A stretch of DNA of 64,000 nucleotides from Deinococcus humi (GTDB lineage Bacteria; Deinococcota; Deinococci; Deinococcales; Deinococcaceae), in assembly GCF_014201875.1 (NCBI RefSeq), contig NZ_JACHFL010000005.1:124001-188000 (forward strand), read 5' to 3'. The notes under the pieces were generated by a model that was not told the origin of the DNA, ran no database searches, and saw only the letters and a list, made by a program, of their open reading frames with translations. Shown here piece by piece: positions 11,470-23,196 of this stretch. Position 1 is the stretch's first letter. Each line of letters begins with the position of its first letter. Position numbers and translations under genes: made by a program.

Positions 11470-13017
11470 TCAGGTCTTCAAGCGCTCCACCAAGCTGAAA
11501 GGCCCCCCCCGGATCTCGTCTGCCCCCGGCGCACGCCCCAGCCGCAGCAATTCTTCAAAGGCGGCGAGATCCTGATCCATGCCCATGCCGCTGGCGGCCA
11601 CCGCTTCGCCCTCCTTGAAAGCGAATTCAATGAATTTCAGCTCGTCCGGGTTGCCCCAGATGTGGGTGTCGTCCAGGCTCGCGGCGTGACCCACGTAGCG
11701 CAGGCTCTTGCCGTACTGCTGGGTCCAGAAAAAGGGCACCCGCCGATTCATGGGCTCCAGATCGGGGGATTCCAGAATGCTCTGAGCGGCGGTCATACCC
11801 TCCTGCAGGGCCACGCGCCAGTGCTCCACGCGCATCTCGCCCAGCGCGGTGGGTGCCAGGGCAATGTCTCCCACGGCATAGACGTTCGGCGCGGCCTGCA
11901 AGTGGGCGTCCACCGGCACGGCTCCCTTCTGATTGGCGAGATCAGCCAGCAGATCAGAATTGGGGCTCACGCCGATGCCCAGCAGGATCAGGTCGGCGTT
12001 GATCCGCTCGCCACTCTTCAGGCGCACCGCCTCGGCCTTCTCCGAACCCTCTATGGCCTGGACCTCTGCGTCCAGATGGAACTTCACGCTCTGATCCTGG
12101 TGCAATTGGCGGAGGGCGCGGCCCACCCTCGGGGTAACGGCACGGCTCATGATCTCGGCGTCCTGCCCGATCACCGTGACCGATCTGGCCCCCTCGATCA
12201 GGCTGGACGCCGCTTCCAGCCCGATGAAGCTGGAGCCGATGATGACGATGTCCTTGTCCTGCGCCGCAGCTTTCAACCGTTGAGCGTCATGGAGGGAGCG
12301 CAGTTGATACTGTCCGTCCAACTCCGCGCCGGGAAGGTCCAGGGTGTGGGGTGTTGCGCCGGTCGCCACAATGACTGCATCAAAACCCAGAGCCTCGCCG
12401 TCCAGATGCACTGTGCGGGCGGCCCGGTCCACCTCCGTGACCTTTGTACCCTCGCGCAGATCGATCTGATGGTGCTTGGCCCAGTCGGCACCGCCCAGCG
12501 GTAACCCATCGGCGGGCTTTTTACCACTCAAATACGCCTTGCTGAGCGCGGTGCGGTCATAGGGAGCGCGGTGTTCGGCAGTCAGCAGGGTGACCCTGCC
12601 CGCGTAACCGCCGTCGCGCAGCGTCTGCGCCGCCATGAAGCCGGAGGCACCGCCGCCGATGATCACGGTGTGGTGACCTTCGTGCTTGGGCTGGGGAGGC
12701 TGAGCTTTGATCTCGTCGTTCAGATCGACGCTTACATCCTCGCCGTCGCGCTGGACCCGGTACTGTTTCAGACCTTCGAGCGCGGGCGGTTCAATCAGGG
12801 AACCGTTGTCCGCGTGGAAAGTCGCGTGGTGCCAGGGACAAACGATGCGAGAGCCGCAGCGCACACCGTCGCCTAGATTGGCCCCGGCGTGCGGACAGAT
12901 GCCCTCGAAGGCGCGAAAGTCGTCGCCGTCGCGGGTCACGAGAATTTTCTGATCGCCCACCTCAAAGGTGTGCATGCCACCGTCCTGCACGTCGCCGGGC
13001 TTGAATTTCAGGCTCAT
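11470..13017 (-). CDS. FAD-dependent oxidoreductase with N-terminal Rieske domain
   Basis: Fusion protein of 515 aa. Residues 1-100 form a Rieske [2Fe-2S] domain with ligands C41, H43, C60 and H63 (CPHAG and CPWHH). The rest is a ferredoxin-reductase/AIF-type flavoprotein: an FAD-binding GGGASG near residue 121 and an NAD(P)-binding IIGSSFIGLEAA near residue 253. This layout matches AIFM3-like or rubredoxin/ferredoxin reductase-like enzymes that pass electrons from NAD(P)H through FAD to an iron-sulfur centre. No signal peptide, so cytoplasmic. Its ATG overlaps the stop of the alpha/beta hydrolase (4 bp), so the two are co-translated. The electron acceptor is unknown. Confidence 0.9.
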   Translation of the reverse strand: MSLKFKPGDVQDGGMHTFEVGDQKILVTRDGDDFRAFEGICPHAGANLGDGVRCGSRIVCPWHHATFHADNGSLIEPPALEGLKQYRVQRDGEDVSVDLNDEIKAQPPQPKHEGHHTVIIGGGASGFMAAQTLRDGGYAGRVTLLTAEHRAPYDRTALSKAYLSGKKPADGLPLGGADWAKHHQIDLREGTKVTEVDRAARTVHLDGEALGFDAVIVATGATPHTLDLPGAELDGQYQLRSLHDAQRLKAAAQDKDIVIIGSSFIGLEAASSLIEGARSVTVIGQDAEIMSRAVTPRVGRALRQLHQDQSVKFHLDAEVQAIEGSEKAEAVRLKSGERINADLILLGIGVSPNSDLLADLANQKGAVPVDAHLQAAPNVYAVGDIALAPTALGEMRVEHWRVALQEGMTAAQSILESPDLEPMNRRVPFFWTQQYGKSLRYVGHAASLDDTHIWGNPDELKFIEFAFKEGEAVAASGMGMDQDLAAFEELLRLGRAPGADEIRGGPFSLVERLKT

Positions 13018-13724
13018 GGTCTGCCCTCCGTTGTTTGAAGGAGAGCCACGACCGCTTCCGGCTGCTCCAGGGGAATCAAATGGCCACTGCCCTGAAGAGG
13101 AAGTGCTCTTGCCTCCGGCAGTCGCGCCAGCACCTCTGAGCGGATGGTGGTGCGCGAAATGGCAGGGTCATCCTCCGAATACAGGACCGTGATGGGCAGC
13201 CTCAGGCCGTGCAGCTCTCCAGAAATGTCCTCCCGACTGCCCACGTCCGTCCAGGCGGTCCAGGCCTCGCAGCTGGCACGCAGACCGTCCTGAATCAGTT
13301 GCTCGAAATCCTGCTCGGGGATGGGCTGGCGGGTGATGTCCTGGTACTGCGCGCCCAGAGCAGCGGGCGTCCCGTAAGCCGCGCGCAGCGTGGCGCGGCC
13401 CTCCGGTGTCATCGGCTCAGGGGTGGGCGGTGAGGGCGCGAGTAGGAACAGTTCGGACACCAGCCCGGGATCCCGGGCAGCCAGGAGCAGGGCCACCTTG
13501 CCGCCCATCGAATGCGCTGCTATACGGTAGGGCGCGTCTCCCGACTCGCGCAGCATGTTCGCCAGCGCCCGCGCCCCGTCCCCCACCGTCTGTCCGGCCC
13601 GGCCCATCTCCGCCGCGTCGCCAAAACCGGGAAGGTCCACCGCCCTCGCCTCCACATCCTTCAGCACCCGCCGCCAGACGTGGCGTGAGGTGCCGAAGCC
13701 GTGGACGAGAACAGTGGCCGTCAC
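13014..13724 (-). CDS. Alpha/beta-fold hydrolase
   Basis: Hydrolase of 236 aa. The nucleophile elbow is AAHSMGG (Ser near residue 84). The acid is probably the Asp in YSEDDPAI (near 185), and the catalytic His lies in GSGHLIPLEQP (near 217). The oxyanion HG is in VLVHGFG at the start. It resembles esterase/lipase or C-C bond hydrolases such as the BioH/MenH group; the substrate is unknown. The start appears to be GTG with no ribosome site, 18 bp after the Gfo/Idh/MocA gene, and its end overlaps the Rieske reductase by 4 bp, so translation is probably coupled within an operon. Confidence 0.85.
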   Translation of the reverse strand: MTATVLVHGFGTSRHVWRRVLKDVEARAVDLPGFGDAAEMGRAGQTVGDGARALANMLRESGDAPYRIAAHSMGGKVALLLAARDPGLVSELFLLAPSPPTPEPMTPEGRATLRAAYGTPAALGAQYQDITRQPIPEQDFEQLIQDGLRASCEAWTAWTDVGSREDISGELHGLRLPITVLYSEDDPAISRTTIRSEVLARLPEARALPLQGSGHLIPLEQPEAVVALLQTTEGRP

Positions 13725-13742
13725 CTGGGGCCCGTTCGCATC

Positions 13743-14873
13743 TCAGGCCCTCCCGGCGAAATCCTGGCTGGGCAGCGAACCCCGGAAGGCGTCCTTTTTC
13801 CCTTCCCCCTCCAGCTTGATGGGCTGGCCCTCACGCGCGGACTGGTAGATGGCGGCCATCAGCCTTTGATCCTGCAGGCCCTCCTCGCCGGGGGTGAACG
13901 GCTCGCGGTCTTCCGCGATGCAGGCCGAGAAATGGTCAATTTCCAGCGCGAACTGATCGGTTTCGGGCAGGCGGTGTTCGGTGAGGGTTGCGGGCGTCTG
14001 AACGTTCAGGCGCAGGTTGGTGTAGTCGAAGGCCGGGTCCAGCGTCAGGCGGGCCTCGGCTCCGAATACATCCAGCGTGCGGGCCTGCGCCGTGCCGTAG
14101 GAGCATGAACAGTGGGCGATCACGCCGCTGGGGAAGGTCATCTGCCACGCCACCGTTTCCTCCACCTCCTTGAAGCGCGCGTCACCCGGCGTGCTGAAGG
14201 TCTGGGCGTAGATGGACGACGGTTCCTCGGCCAGCAGGAAACGGATGGTGTTCAGGCAATACAGGCCCACATCCAGCAATGAGCCGCCACCCGCCAGTTT
14301 GTCCTTGAGGCGCCACTGGCCCTCGTCCGGCTCCACCTGCACATTGACGGAGTGAATCAGCTTGATGGGTCCCAGATCGCCGTTCTGGATCAGGTCACGC
14401 GCCCGCCAATGGTGTGGGGTGTACTGGCAGCGGTAGGCGGTCATCAATTTGACGCCGTGTTCGGCGCAGACCCTCACCATCGCCTCGGCGTCTTCGGGAT
14501 TCGCCGCCAGCGGCTTCTCGCACAGCACATGCTTGCCGATTTTTGCGGCCCGCTCGGTGTATTCGCGGTGCAGGCTGTTGGGGAGCACGATATAGACCGC
14601 GTGCACGTCGTCACGGGCCTGAAGTTCCTCGAAGCGGTCATAGTCGTAGGCGTCCGCGTCGGTCAGGCCGTAAGCCCGGGCCGCCGCCACCGCTTTCTCG
14701 TGGTCATCGCTGACAACCGCCGCCAGTCTGGAGCGCTGACCCACCGCGAAGGCGGGCAGCAGTTCGTCAATGGTCAGTGTGCCAACCCCCAGCACGGCGT
14801 ACCCAATCTGCTCCTTCCGGGGCTCAGGCAGGGGTTGAAGATCTTTGCGTTCGGCAGCGTTTTGCTTGGTCAT
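13743..14873 (-). CDS. Gfo/Idh/MocA family oxidoreductase
   Basis: NAD(P)-dependent dehydrogenase of 376 aa, of the family that oxidises or reduces sugars and inositols. The Rossmann domain starts with GYAVLGVGTLTIDELLPAF, the conserved EKP motif occurs in HVLCEKPLAANPEDAEAM, and the C-terminal substrate domain contains GGGSLLDVGLYCLNTIRFL. The family resembles glucose-fructose oxidoreductase, but no twin-arginine signal is present, so it is cytoplasmic. I chose the Met at 14873 (MTKQNAAE) with AAGGAG 4 bases upstream; the upstream extension looks random. It sits between a GMC oxidoreductase and an alpha/beta hydrolase, suggesting a carbohydrate-oxidation operon. Confidence 0.92.
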   Translation of the reverse strand: MTKQNAAERKDLQPLPEPRKEQIGYAVLGVGTLTIDELLPAFAVGQRSRLAAVVSDDHEKAVAAARAYGLTDADAYDYDRFEELQARDDVHAVYIVLPNSLHREYTERAAKIGKHVLCEKPLAANPEDAEAMVRVCAEHGVKLMTAYRCQYTPHHWRARDLIQNGDLGPIKLIHSVNVQVEPDEGQWRLKDKLAGGGSLLDVGLYCLNTIRFLLAEEPSSIYAQTFSTPGDARFKEVEETVAWQMTFPSGVIAHCSCSYGTAQARTLDVFGAEARLTLDPAFDYTNLRLNVQTPATLTEHRLPETDQFALEIDHFSACIAEDREPFTPGEEGLQDQRLMAAIYQSAREGQPIKLEGEGKKDAFRGSLPSQDFAGRA

Positions 14874-14951
14874 GGAACTCCTTGGGGTGCACGGTGGCTC
14901 GGAGGGGTGTCTGAGATTCACATTTCAACGCAACCGGCGCGTTCAGTGACT

Positions 14952-16493
14952 TCAGACTCGCTTTAACTCTTTCAGCAGCGCGTCCGCTGTCCGCAGGCTC
15001 AGGGCCATCTGGGTCAGCGCGGGATTGACGCTCAGAGAGCTGGGATAGGTGGAATTGTCGCAGATCCACAGGTTTTCAATGTCGTGGGTGCGGCCAGAAG
15101 GATTGACCACACTGGTTTCGGGGTCCGCGCCCATGCGGGCCGTCCCCAGCGTGTGCGCGGCGCGCGGCAGCGCCCACACGTCGCGCGCGCCAATCCGGTC
15201 CCACAGGTCACGCATCAGCGCCTCGGCGTGATCGGCCATCTTCCGCTCGTTCTCGCCGAAGGAAAAGTGAACGCGCGGCTTGGGCAGCCCGCGCCCGTCG
15301 AGTTCGTCGGACAGTTCCAGATAATTGTGCTCGGAGGGCAGGCACTCGCCCAGCATGTTGATTCCGGCGACGTGGCGGTAGCCGCTCAGGTGCCGCACCA
15401 GTTCGGGCCCCCACTGGTGCGTTCCACGGGCGTACTGGACGGCGTAGGTCACGGGCATCACGCCCAGCGACTGCAGCAGGTAGCCGCCAATCAACCCCGG
15501 CACGCGGTGCGTATCCTCGCTGATCAGGCCGCCGGGAATGCCCCTGTAGGGTCGCAGATCGTCTTCTACCTGCCCCCAGACCTGCACGCCCACATGCGCC
15601 ATGAAATTGCGCCCCACCTGTCCGCTGCTGTTGGCTAGGCCGTTCATCAGCAACAGGCGCGGCGTCTCCACGGCTCCGGCAGCAAGGATGACCGTCTTTG
15701 CGCCGAGGTGTTCAACCTCTCCCCCACGCATGAATTCTGCGCCGGTCACGCGTCCGTCCTTCATGGTCAGGGCCGTGGCCTGCGCGCCGTCCACGATGCG
15801 CGCACCGTGCGCCTCGGCCAACGCCAGGAAGGTCACGTCCATGCTGGCCTTCGCGCCCACGGAACAGCCCGCCTGGCAAAAACCCCGGTTGGTGCAGGCA
15901 TGGCGGATGCCGTAGCCGGGTTGATCCTGCGGACGGCTGAGGGCAGCGTTGGCTGCGGGCGAGGTGCGCAGACCGATCTCGGCGCAGGCACGCGCCATCA
16001 GCCGCGCGGCCCCATTCAGCGGCAGCGGCGGGTGGCGGTAGGCCCGCCTGCGTGGCGGCCCCCACGGATACTCGGCAGGGCCGGAAACGCCCAGAAAAAA
16101 CTCCAGCTCATCGTAATACGGCTCCAGATCAGCAAATTCCAGCGGCCAGTCCTGCCCTACCCCGAACTCGGTTCGCAATTTGAGGTCGTCGGCCTGGGCA
16201 CGCGGGGTATAAGCGGTGTAGTGCAGGGTGCTGCCCCCCACGCCGCGCCCACTGTTGTTGCGCCCAAAGGACACCGGATTCTGGCCCGCTGACAACCGCT
16301 CATCCATCCAGAAAATCCCCGCCTGGGCGATCTCATCGGTGGCGATGCCCCCCGGGGGATGCCGCACCCCGGCCTCCAGCGCGGCCACCCTCAATCCGGC
16401 CTGTGCCAACCGCGCCAGCAGCGGTGCTCCGCCTGCACCGGTGCCGATGACCAGCACGTCCAGATCAGTGGGCAGGAGGTCAGCGGGGACCAT
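14952..16493 (-). CDS. GMC family oxidoreductase
   Basis: Flavoprotein of 513 aa, of the glucose-methanol-choline family. The FAD motif GTGAGGAPLLARLAQAGLRV lies at residues 17-36, the GMC signature region GRGVGGSTLHYTAYTPR near residue 81, and the C-terminal PRAAHTLGTARMGADPETSV contains the active-site His region. It oxidises alcohol groups of sugars or related compounds. Its start overlaps the upstream subunit-3-like gene by 14 bp, the pairing seen in gluconate 2-dehydrogenase and other FAD-GMC dehydrogenases. The cytochrome c subunit of those complexes is not in this cluster, so the electron path is unclear. No signal peptide. Confidence 0.93.
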   Translation of the reverse strand: MVPADLLPTDLDVLVIGTGAGGAPLLARLAQAGLRVAALEAGVRHPPGGIATDEIAQAGIFWMDERLSAGQNPVSFGRNNSGRGVGGSTLHYTAYTPRAQADDLKLRTEFGVGQDWPLEFADLEPYYDELEFFLGVSGPAEYPWGPPRRRAYRHPPLPLNGAARLMARACAEIGLRTSPAANAALSRPQDQPGYGIRHACTNRGFCQAGCSVGAKASMDVTFLALAEAHGARIVDGAQATALTMKDGRVTGAEFMRGGEVEHLGAKTVILAAGAVETPRLLLMNGLANSSGQVGRNFMAHVGVQVWGQVEDDLRPYRGIPGGLISEDTHRVPGLIGGYLLQSLGVMPVTYAVQYARGTHQWGPELVRHLSGYRHVAGINMLGECLPSEHNYLELSDELDGRGLPKPRVHFSFGENERKMADHAEALMRDLWDRIGARDVWALPRAAHTLGTARMGADPETSVVNPSGRTHDIENLWICDNSTYPSSLSVNPALTQMALSLRTADALLKELKRV

Positions 16494-17079
16494 ACGCTTC
16501 CTCCTGGGCCTCCAGTTCGTTCGGGCCGGCGTACAGCCAGTTCAGCGCGTCCGCGAAGCCCACGTAGCCGAAGCGGTACTGCGTCAACGGATGAGCCATG
16601 AAGGCTTCGGTCAGCTCGGCCAGCAGGTCTTCAAAAGCGTGAGGATGGGAAATCCCCACAGCATGAATGGCTGCGTCCTGGGCCACGCTTTCCAAGGTCT
16701 CAAATCCAGCTGGCAGGGCGCTCAGCAGCGCCTGATACGCCTCCCCATCCGGCGGCGCGGCGTCGTAGCGCCAGCCGTCGCCCACGCCAGAGTGCAGACG
16801 GTGATCGACCGTCCCGGTCAGGTCCATCTCGTCGGGATCGTGGGGAACAAGACGAATGGCCACAGCCCTGAGCACGGCAAATTCTGCCTCATCAAAAAAT
16901 TGCCGTTCATAGCGTGCGTCCAGGCGTTCCACCAATGCCCGTCGCGTCGGTTCCGTGACAGACGCCGAATTCAGCAGGGCGAGGATGGCGTTTCTTTCCC
17001 CCGGCGTCATGGGAGGAGCTTCTGACCAGCAGTCGTGTTGAACATCCCGGCAGTCTATGAAGGCGGTCTTCGCGCTCAT
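16480..17079 (-). CDS. Gluconate 2-dehydrogenase subunit 3 family protein
   Basis: Small protein of 199 aa with the features of the GMC-dehydrogenase gamma subunit: ALLNSASVTEPTRRALVERLDARY, then AEFAVLRAVAIRLVPHD, and a C-terminal HPLTQYRFGYVGFADALNWLYAG. In known complexes this subunit is exported by the twin-arginine route and carries the flavoprotein with it. Here I see no twin-arginine signal in the first 40 residues, so the pair may work inside the cell. It heads the likely five-gene operon running down to 11470. The start at 17079 has no clear ribosome site; an inner Met (MTPGERN) is an alternative. Confidence 0.85.
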   Translation of the reverse strand: MSAKTAFIDCRDVQHDCWSEAPPMTPGERNAILALLNSASVTEPTRRALVERLDARYERQFFDEAEFAVLRAVAIRLVPHDPDEMDLTGTVDHRLHSGVGDGWRYDAAPPDGEAYQALLSALPAGFETLESVAQDAAIHAVGISHPHAFEDLLAELTEAFMAHPLTQYRFGYVGFADALNWLYAGPNELEAQEEAYGPR

Positions 17080-17130
17080 GGGTGAATGCCTACGGGGTCG
17101 TCTTTAGAAAGTGTCAACAGTACGGGAAAG

Positions 17131-17159
17131 AAAAAGCCCTCTCCCACGCGGAGAGGGCT
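17131..17159 (-). terminator. Terminator of the nuo operon
   Basis: On the minus strand AGCCCTCTC - 7-base loop - GAGAGGGCT is followed directly by TTTTTCTTT. It lies 16 bases after the nuoN stop codon and ends the complex I operon. Confidence 0.88.
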
Positions 17160-17174
17160 GGAAAGGAGACTCCC

Positions 17175-18638
<1,464 letters not shown>

Positions 18639-18639
18639 A

Positions 18640-20082
18640 TCAGTTGCCTCCCAGGGCAGCGAGCACAGATTTCACGGCGGGTTGCATCAAGTTCAGGGCC
18701 GGGGCGCTGTAGACCCCGAAGAAGATGGCGATCACCAGCGGCAGACCCAGGATCAGCCACTCGGTGTGGATGAGGTCGCGCACCATGACCCCCCCCAGCG
18801 GCCGCGCCTGCCAGAAGGTGGTCTGGAAGGCGGTGAGAGCGTAGGCGGCGGCAGCGATGGTGGTGATGCCCGCCGCGAAGGCCAACCAGGGCGAGACCTG
18901 ATACGCGCCCAGCAGCACCGAGAACTCGCCGATAAAGCCAGCGAAGCCCGGCACGGCGATGGAGGCGAACCACAACGCCATCGTCAGGCCGCCCAGCGCC
19001 CCGGCGCCGGTCATCAGGCCGCCCACACGAGTGTCCAGGCTGCCGATGCGCTCCTGCACCATGCCCACGCTCAGGAACAGCGCCCCGGTGTACAGGTTCT
19101 GAAAAGCCAGCAGGTACATCGCGCCGATCACCGCCGTTTCGTTCAGGGAAAAGACGCCCAGCGCCACGAAACCCATGTGAGACAAGCCCGCATAGGCCAG
19201 CAGCCGCTTCCAGTCCTGCTGCCCGAAGGCGATCCAGGCGGAATACAGCGCCGTGAAGGCTGCCAGCCCCATCAGAATCGGGCGCAGTTCCAGCGAGGCG
19301 TCGGGGAACAGCGGAATGGCGAAGGTGAAGAGGCCGTAGCCGCCCACCTTGTACAGCGTGCCCATCACGTCGGGGATGCCGCTGTCGTGGTTCTGCTCAT
19401 GAAAATCGGGCAGCCACGCGTGCAGCGGCCACAGCGGCAGCTTGACCGCCATCGCCGTCAGGAAGCCCAGGTACAGCCACGTCTGCGCCGGGCCCGTCAC
19501 CAGATTCTGCTTGAGGTCCACCAGCGCGAACGTCGGGCTGCCGCCCAGGTAGCGCACGCCGATGATGCTCACCAGCATCAGCAGGCTCCCAAACAGCGTG
19601 TAGGCCGCGAACTTGACCAGCGCCCGCATCCGGTGCGCCTTGCCGTAGATCGCCAGCATCAGCAGCGAGGGCAGCAGGGCGTCCTCGAAGAACACGTAGA
19701 ACAGGATCAGGTCACGCGCCGCGAAGATGCCCAGCAGCCCGGTTTCCATGGCCAGAATCAGCGCCAGCATGGTCCCAGGGTTGGGAATGCGCCGTGCGGC
19801 GTACAGAATGGCGATAAACGACATGAAGGCCGTCACCATCGCCAGCGCGAGACTGACGCCCGACAGTTCCACGCTGTAGGTAATCCCAAGAGCGGGAATC
19901 CAGTTCAGGCTCAGGAGGCCGGAGCCGCCCGCGTACCAGATCATCAGGCCCAGCCCCAGCGTCACGGCGGACATGAAGCCGGCCACCTCGTCGCGCCAGC
20001 GGTCGGGGAACAGGAGGATCAACAGGCTGCCCAGCAGCGGCAGGAAGATCATGATGGTGGGAAGCCATTGGGGGTCAAACAT
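18640..20082 (-). CDS. nuoM: NADH-quinone oxidoreductase subunit M
   Basis: Membrane proton-pumping subunit of complex I, 480 aa, about 14 helices. The family motif AVKLPLWPLHAWLPDFHEQNHD and the following SHMGFVALGVFSLNE are present. I chose the Met at 20082 (MFDPQWLP), which has CGGAGG 6 bases upstream, instead of a GTG-type start 18 bp earlier. It is separated from nuoL by about 160 bp, the widest gap inside the operon; I see no hairpin with a T run there. Confidence 0.95.
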   Translation of the reverse strand: MFDPQWLPTIMIFLPLLGSLLILLFPDRWRDEVAGFMSAVTLGLGLMIWYAGGSGLLSLNWIPALGITYSVELSGVSLALAMVTAFMSFIAILYAARRIPNPGTMLALILAMETGLLGIFAARDLILFYVFFEDALLPSLLMLAIYGKAHRMRALVKFAAYTLFGSLLMLVSIIGVRYLGGSPTFALVDLKQNLVTGPAQTWLYLGFLTAMAVKLPLWPLHAWLPDFHEQNHDSGIPDVMGTLYKVGGYGLFTFAIPLFPDASLELRPILMGLAAFTALYSAWIAFGQQDWKRLLAYAGLSHMGFVALGVFSLNETAVIGAMYLLAFQNLYTGALFLSVGMVQERIGSLDTRVGGLMTGAGALGGLTMALWFASIAVPGFAGFIGEFSVLLGAYQVSPWLAFAAGITTIAAAAYALTAFQTTFWQARPLGGVMVRDLIHTEWLILGLPLVIAIFFGVYSAPALNLMQPAVKSVLAALGGN

Positions 20083-20241
20083 GCAGGGCCTCCGGGACAT
20101 GAAGATCGGCGCTGAAGGTCAAAAGGGCTGAAGCTCTGAAAGGAATGACCCGGTTCGCTGCTTCCCACATTGGGAAGGGACGCTGCGAGGGCAGAGGGGG
20201 GCAGGGGGCCACTGCACAGGTCGCAGAAACAGGCACGCCCT

Positions 20242-22185
20242 TCACGCCCCACTCCCGATCATCTTCAGCGCCCAGTAGCCGATGATCCCGGCAGTGCCCA
20301 GCAGCATGCTGACCGCATAGGCCCGCACGAAGCCGCTCTGCCACAGGGTGAACAGGCCGCCTGGAGCCGCCGCGTTGCGGGACACGCTGCCGATCAGGCC
20401 ATCCGTGCCCCGGTCCACGGTGTCCAGCGCCCCAGCAATCGCCTTGCTGGGGGCGCCCACCAGCCCGTCGTACACGTTGTCCAGGTACAGAGCGCTGGCG
20501 CTGAACTGGCCCAGTGGCCCGTTGTCCAGACGCTGCTTGCGGTGCTGAAGGTAGGCCCAGCCGAGCCCGGCCACCCCGGCCAGGACGGCGAAGACGGTCA
20601 GGGACCACTCGGTGGAGGCTGCGATCTCGTGCGCCTCCTGCGGAATGGCGCGGCCCAGGTAGGTGTCGAAGGCGTGGCCGCCGCCCAGGAAAGTGGGAAT
20701 GTTCAGGAAGCCGATCAGGGTGGCGCCTGCGGCCAGAATACCCAGCGGAATCTTGGTGATCGTATCGGCCTCGTGCGGGTGGGCAACGCCAGTGGCCGCG
20801 GCGCCCCGGTACTCGCCGCGCCACACCAGGAAATACCAGCGGCCCATGTAGAAGGCGGTTAGCAGCGCCACGATCAATCCAATCAGGTACAGCAGCGGCT
20901 GGCTTTCAAAGGCGGCGGCCAGAATGGCATCCTTGCTGAAGAAGCCGCTCCAGATGGGAATGCCGCTGATGGCCAGGACGCCTGCGATGGACACGAGGTG
21001 CGTAAACGGCATGAATTTCCGCAGGCCACCCATGCGCCGCACGTCCTGTTCGTCGTGCAGGGCGTGGATCACTGCGCCCGCCGCCAGAAACAGCAGGGCC
21101 TTGAAAAAGGCATGACTCAGCAGGTGGAACACCCCTGCCGAGTACGCTCCCACGCCCACGGCCAGGAACATGTAGCCCAGCTGCGAGACGGTGGAGAAGG
21201 CCAGAATTTTCTTGATGTCGTGCTGGTTCAGCGCCGCCAGCGCGCCGTAGAGCGCCGTCAGGCCCCCAACCCAGGCCACCCACAGCGAGGCGTTGGGGGC
21301 CAGTTCGTACAGAAAGTGGCTGCGGGTGATCAGATACACGCCCGCCGTGACCATCGTGGCAGCGTGGATCAGCGCGGAGACGGGCGTGGGGCCAGCCATC
21401 GCATCGGGCAGCCAGGTGGTCAGCGGCAACTGACCGCTCTTGCCAATCGCGCCCACCAGCAGGAACAGGCAGGCCAGCTCTACCCCGGCGGTGGCCACCG
21501 ACACGCCCTCCACCCGCGTCGCCAGTTCGGGAATGCTCAGGGTGCCGTACAGCTTGTACAGCAAAAACATGCCCAGCATGAAACCCAGATCGCCGATGCG
21601 GTTCATGATGAACGCCTTGCGGGCCGCGTTGGAGTTGTTGACACCCTCGCGCTCGCCTGCGGCGCGCAGGTCCCCGTCGGAAGACTCGCTGCCGCGCCCG
21701 TTAAACCAGAAGCCGATCAGCAGGTAGGACGCCATACCCACGCCCTCCCAGCCGACGAACATTAGCGGGTAGGAGTCGGCCAGCACCAGAATCAGCATCA
21801 TGGCGACGAAGAAGTTCAGGAAGGCGAAGAAGCGCGTGAATTTGGGGTCATGCCCCATGTAGCTGATGGAATACAGGTGGATCAGGAAGCCGATGCCGGT
21901 GATGATCAGGGCCATCAGCGCGCTCAGTTGATCCAGATAGAAGCCGACGCTCAGGTTGGCGTTCAGCGCCATGTTGGGCAGCCACGTCCACAGCGTTTCC
22001 TGCGCGGGCGTGTCGGTCTGGCCCAGGTAACGCAGCACGGCGACCACGAAGGCCGCGCCGATCAGGCCAGTCGCCAGCCAGCCGCCCGTTTTGCCGGGAA
22101 ACACGCGCGGAAAGACCATCAGCAGGGCAAAGCCGATCAGAGGCAGCAGGGGAAGCAGATACAGAAGGGGCAGCATGCTCGCCAC
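20242..22185 (-). CDS. nuoL: NADH-quinone oxidoreductase subunit L
   Basis: Largest membrane subunit of complex I, 647 aa, with about 16 segments including the long lateral helix at the C-terminus. Conserved sequences include GWEGVGMASYLLIGFWF, GKSGQLPLTTWLPDAMAGPT and SALIHAATMVTAGVYLITR. It drives proton movement in the membrane arm. The start is GTG directly after the nuoK TGA, with AAAGG 5 bases upstream; an ATG three codons later is an alternative. Confidence 0.95.
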   Translation of the reverse strand: MASMLPLLYLLPLLPLIGFALLMVFPRVFPGKTGGWLATGLIGAAFVVAVLRYLGQTDTPAQETLWTWLPNMALNANLSVGFYLDQLSALMALIITGIGFLIHLYSISYMGHDPKFTRFFAFLNFFVAMMLILVLADSYPLMFVGWEGVGMASYLLIGFWFNGRGSESSDGDLRAAGEREGVNNSNAARKAFIMNRIGDLGFMLGMFLLYKLYGTLSIPELATRVEGVSVATAGVELACLFLLVGAIGKSGQLPLTTWLPDAMAGPTPVSALIHAATMVTAGVYLITRSHFLYELAPNASLWVAWVGGLTALYGALAALNQHDIKKILAFSTVSQLGYMFLAVGVGAYSAGVFHLLSHAFFKALLFLAAGAVIHALHDEQDVRRMGGLRKFMPFTHLVSIAGVLAISGIPIWSGFFSKDAILAAAFESQPLLYLIGLIVALLTAFYMGRWYFLVWRGEYRGAAATGVAHPHEADTITKIPLGILAAGATLIGFLNIPTFLGGGHAFDTYLGRAIPQEAHEIAASTEWSLTVFAVLAGVAGLGWAYLQHRKQRLDNGPLGQFSASALYLDNVYDGLVGAPSKAIAGALDTVDRGTDGLIGSVSRNAAAPGGLFTLWQSGFVRAYAVSMLLGTAGIIGYWALKMIGSGA

Positions 22186-22487
22186 TCAGCCTTTCATCGC
22201 CGCGAGATCGTCCACGTTGGTGGTCTCGCGCTTGCGGAAGATGGCGACGATGATTGCCAGGCCGATCGCCACCTCGGCGGCGGCCAGGGTCATCACGATA
22301 AACACGGCCGTTTGCCCGGTCAGGTCGCCCCACGAGCGGGCAAAGGCCACCAGCGCGATGTTCGCGGCGTTCAGCATCAGTTCCACGCTCAGGAAGACCA
22401 TGATCGCGGTGCGGCGGGTCAGCACGCCGATCATGCCCAGTGCAAAAAGAATGCCCGACAGGGCAATGTAGTAACCGGTGGGCACCA

Positions 22488-22488
<1 letters not shown>
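22186..22488 (-). CDS. nuoK: NADH-quinone oxidoreductase subunit K
   Basis: Small membrane subunit of complex I, 100 aa, three helices. The conserved Glu in [19 protein letters not shown] and the second acidic site in [17 protein letters not shown] are both present; they form part of the proton path. Length is normal. Its ATG overlaps the nuoJ stop by one base (TAATG). Confidence 0.95.
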
Positions 22489-23111
<623 letters not shown>

Positions 23112-23196
23112 GGCGCGTCACCTGGGGCGTGCCTGAGCACCGAGGGAGCGTTCAGACGTCCTGTCGTTTTGACCTTTTGACCCTTGTTCAAGCACA

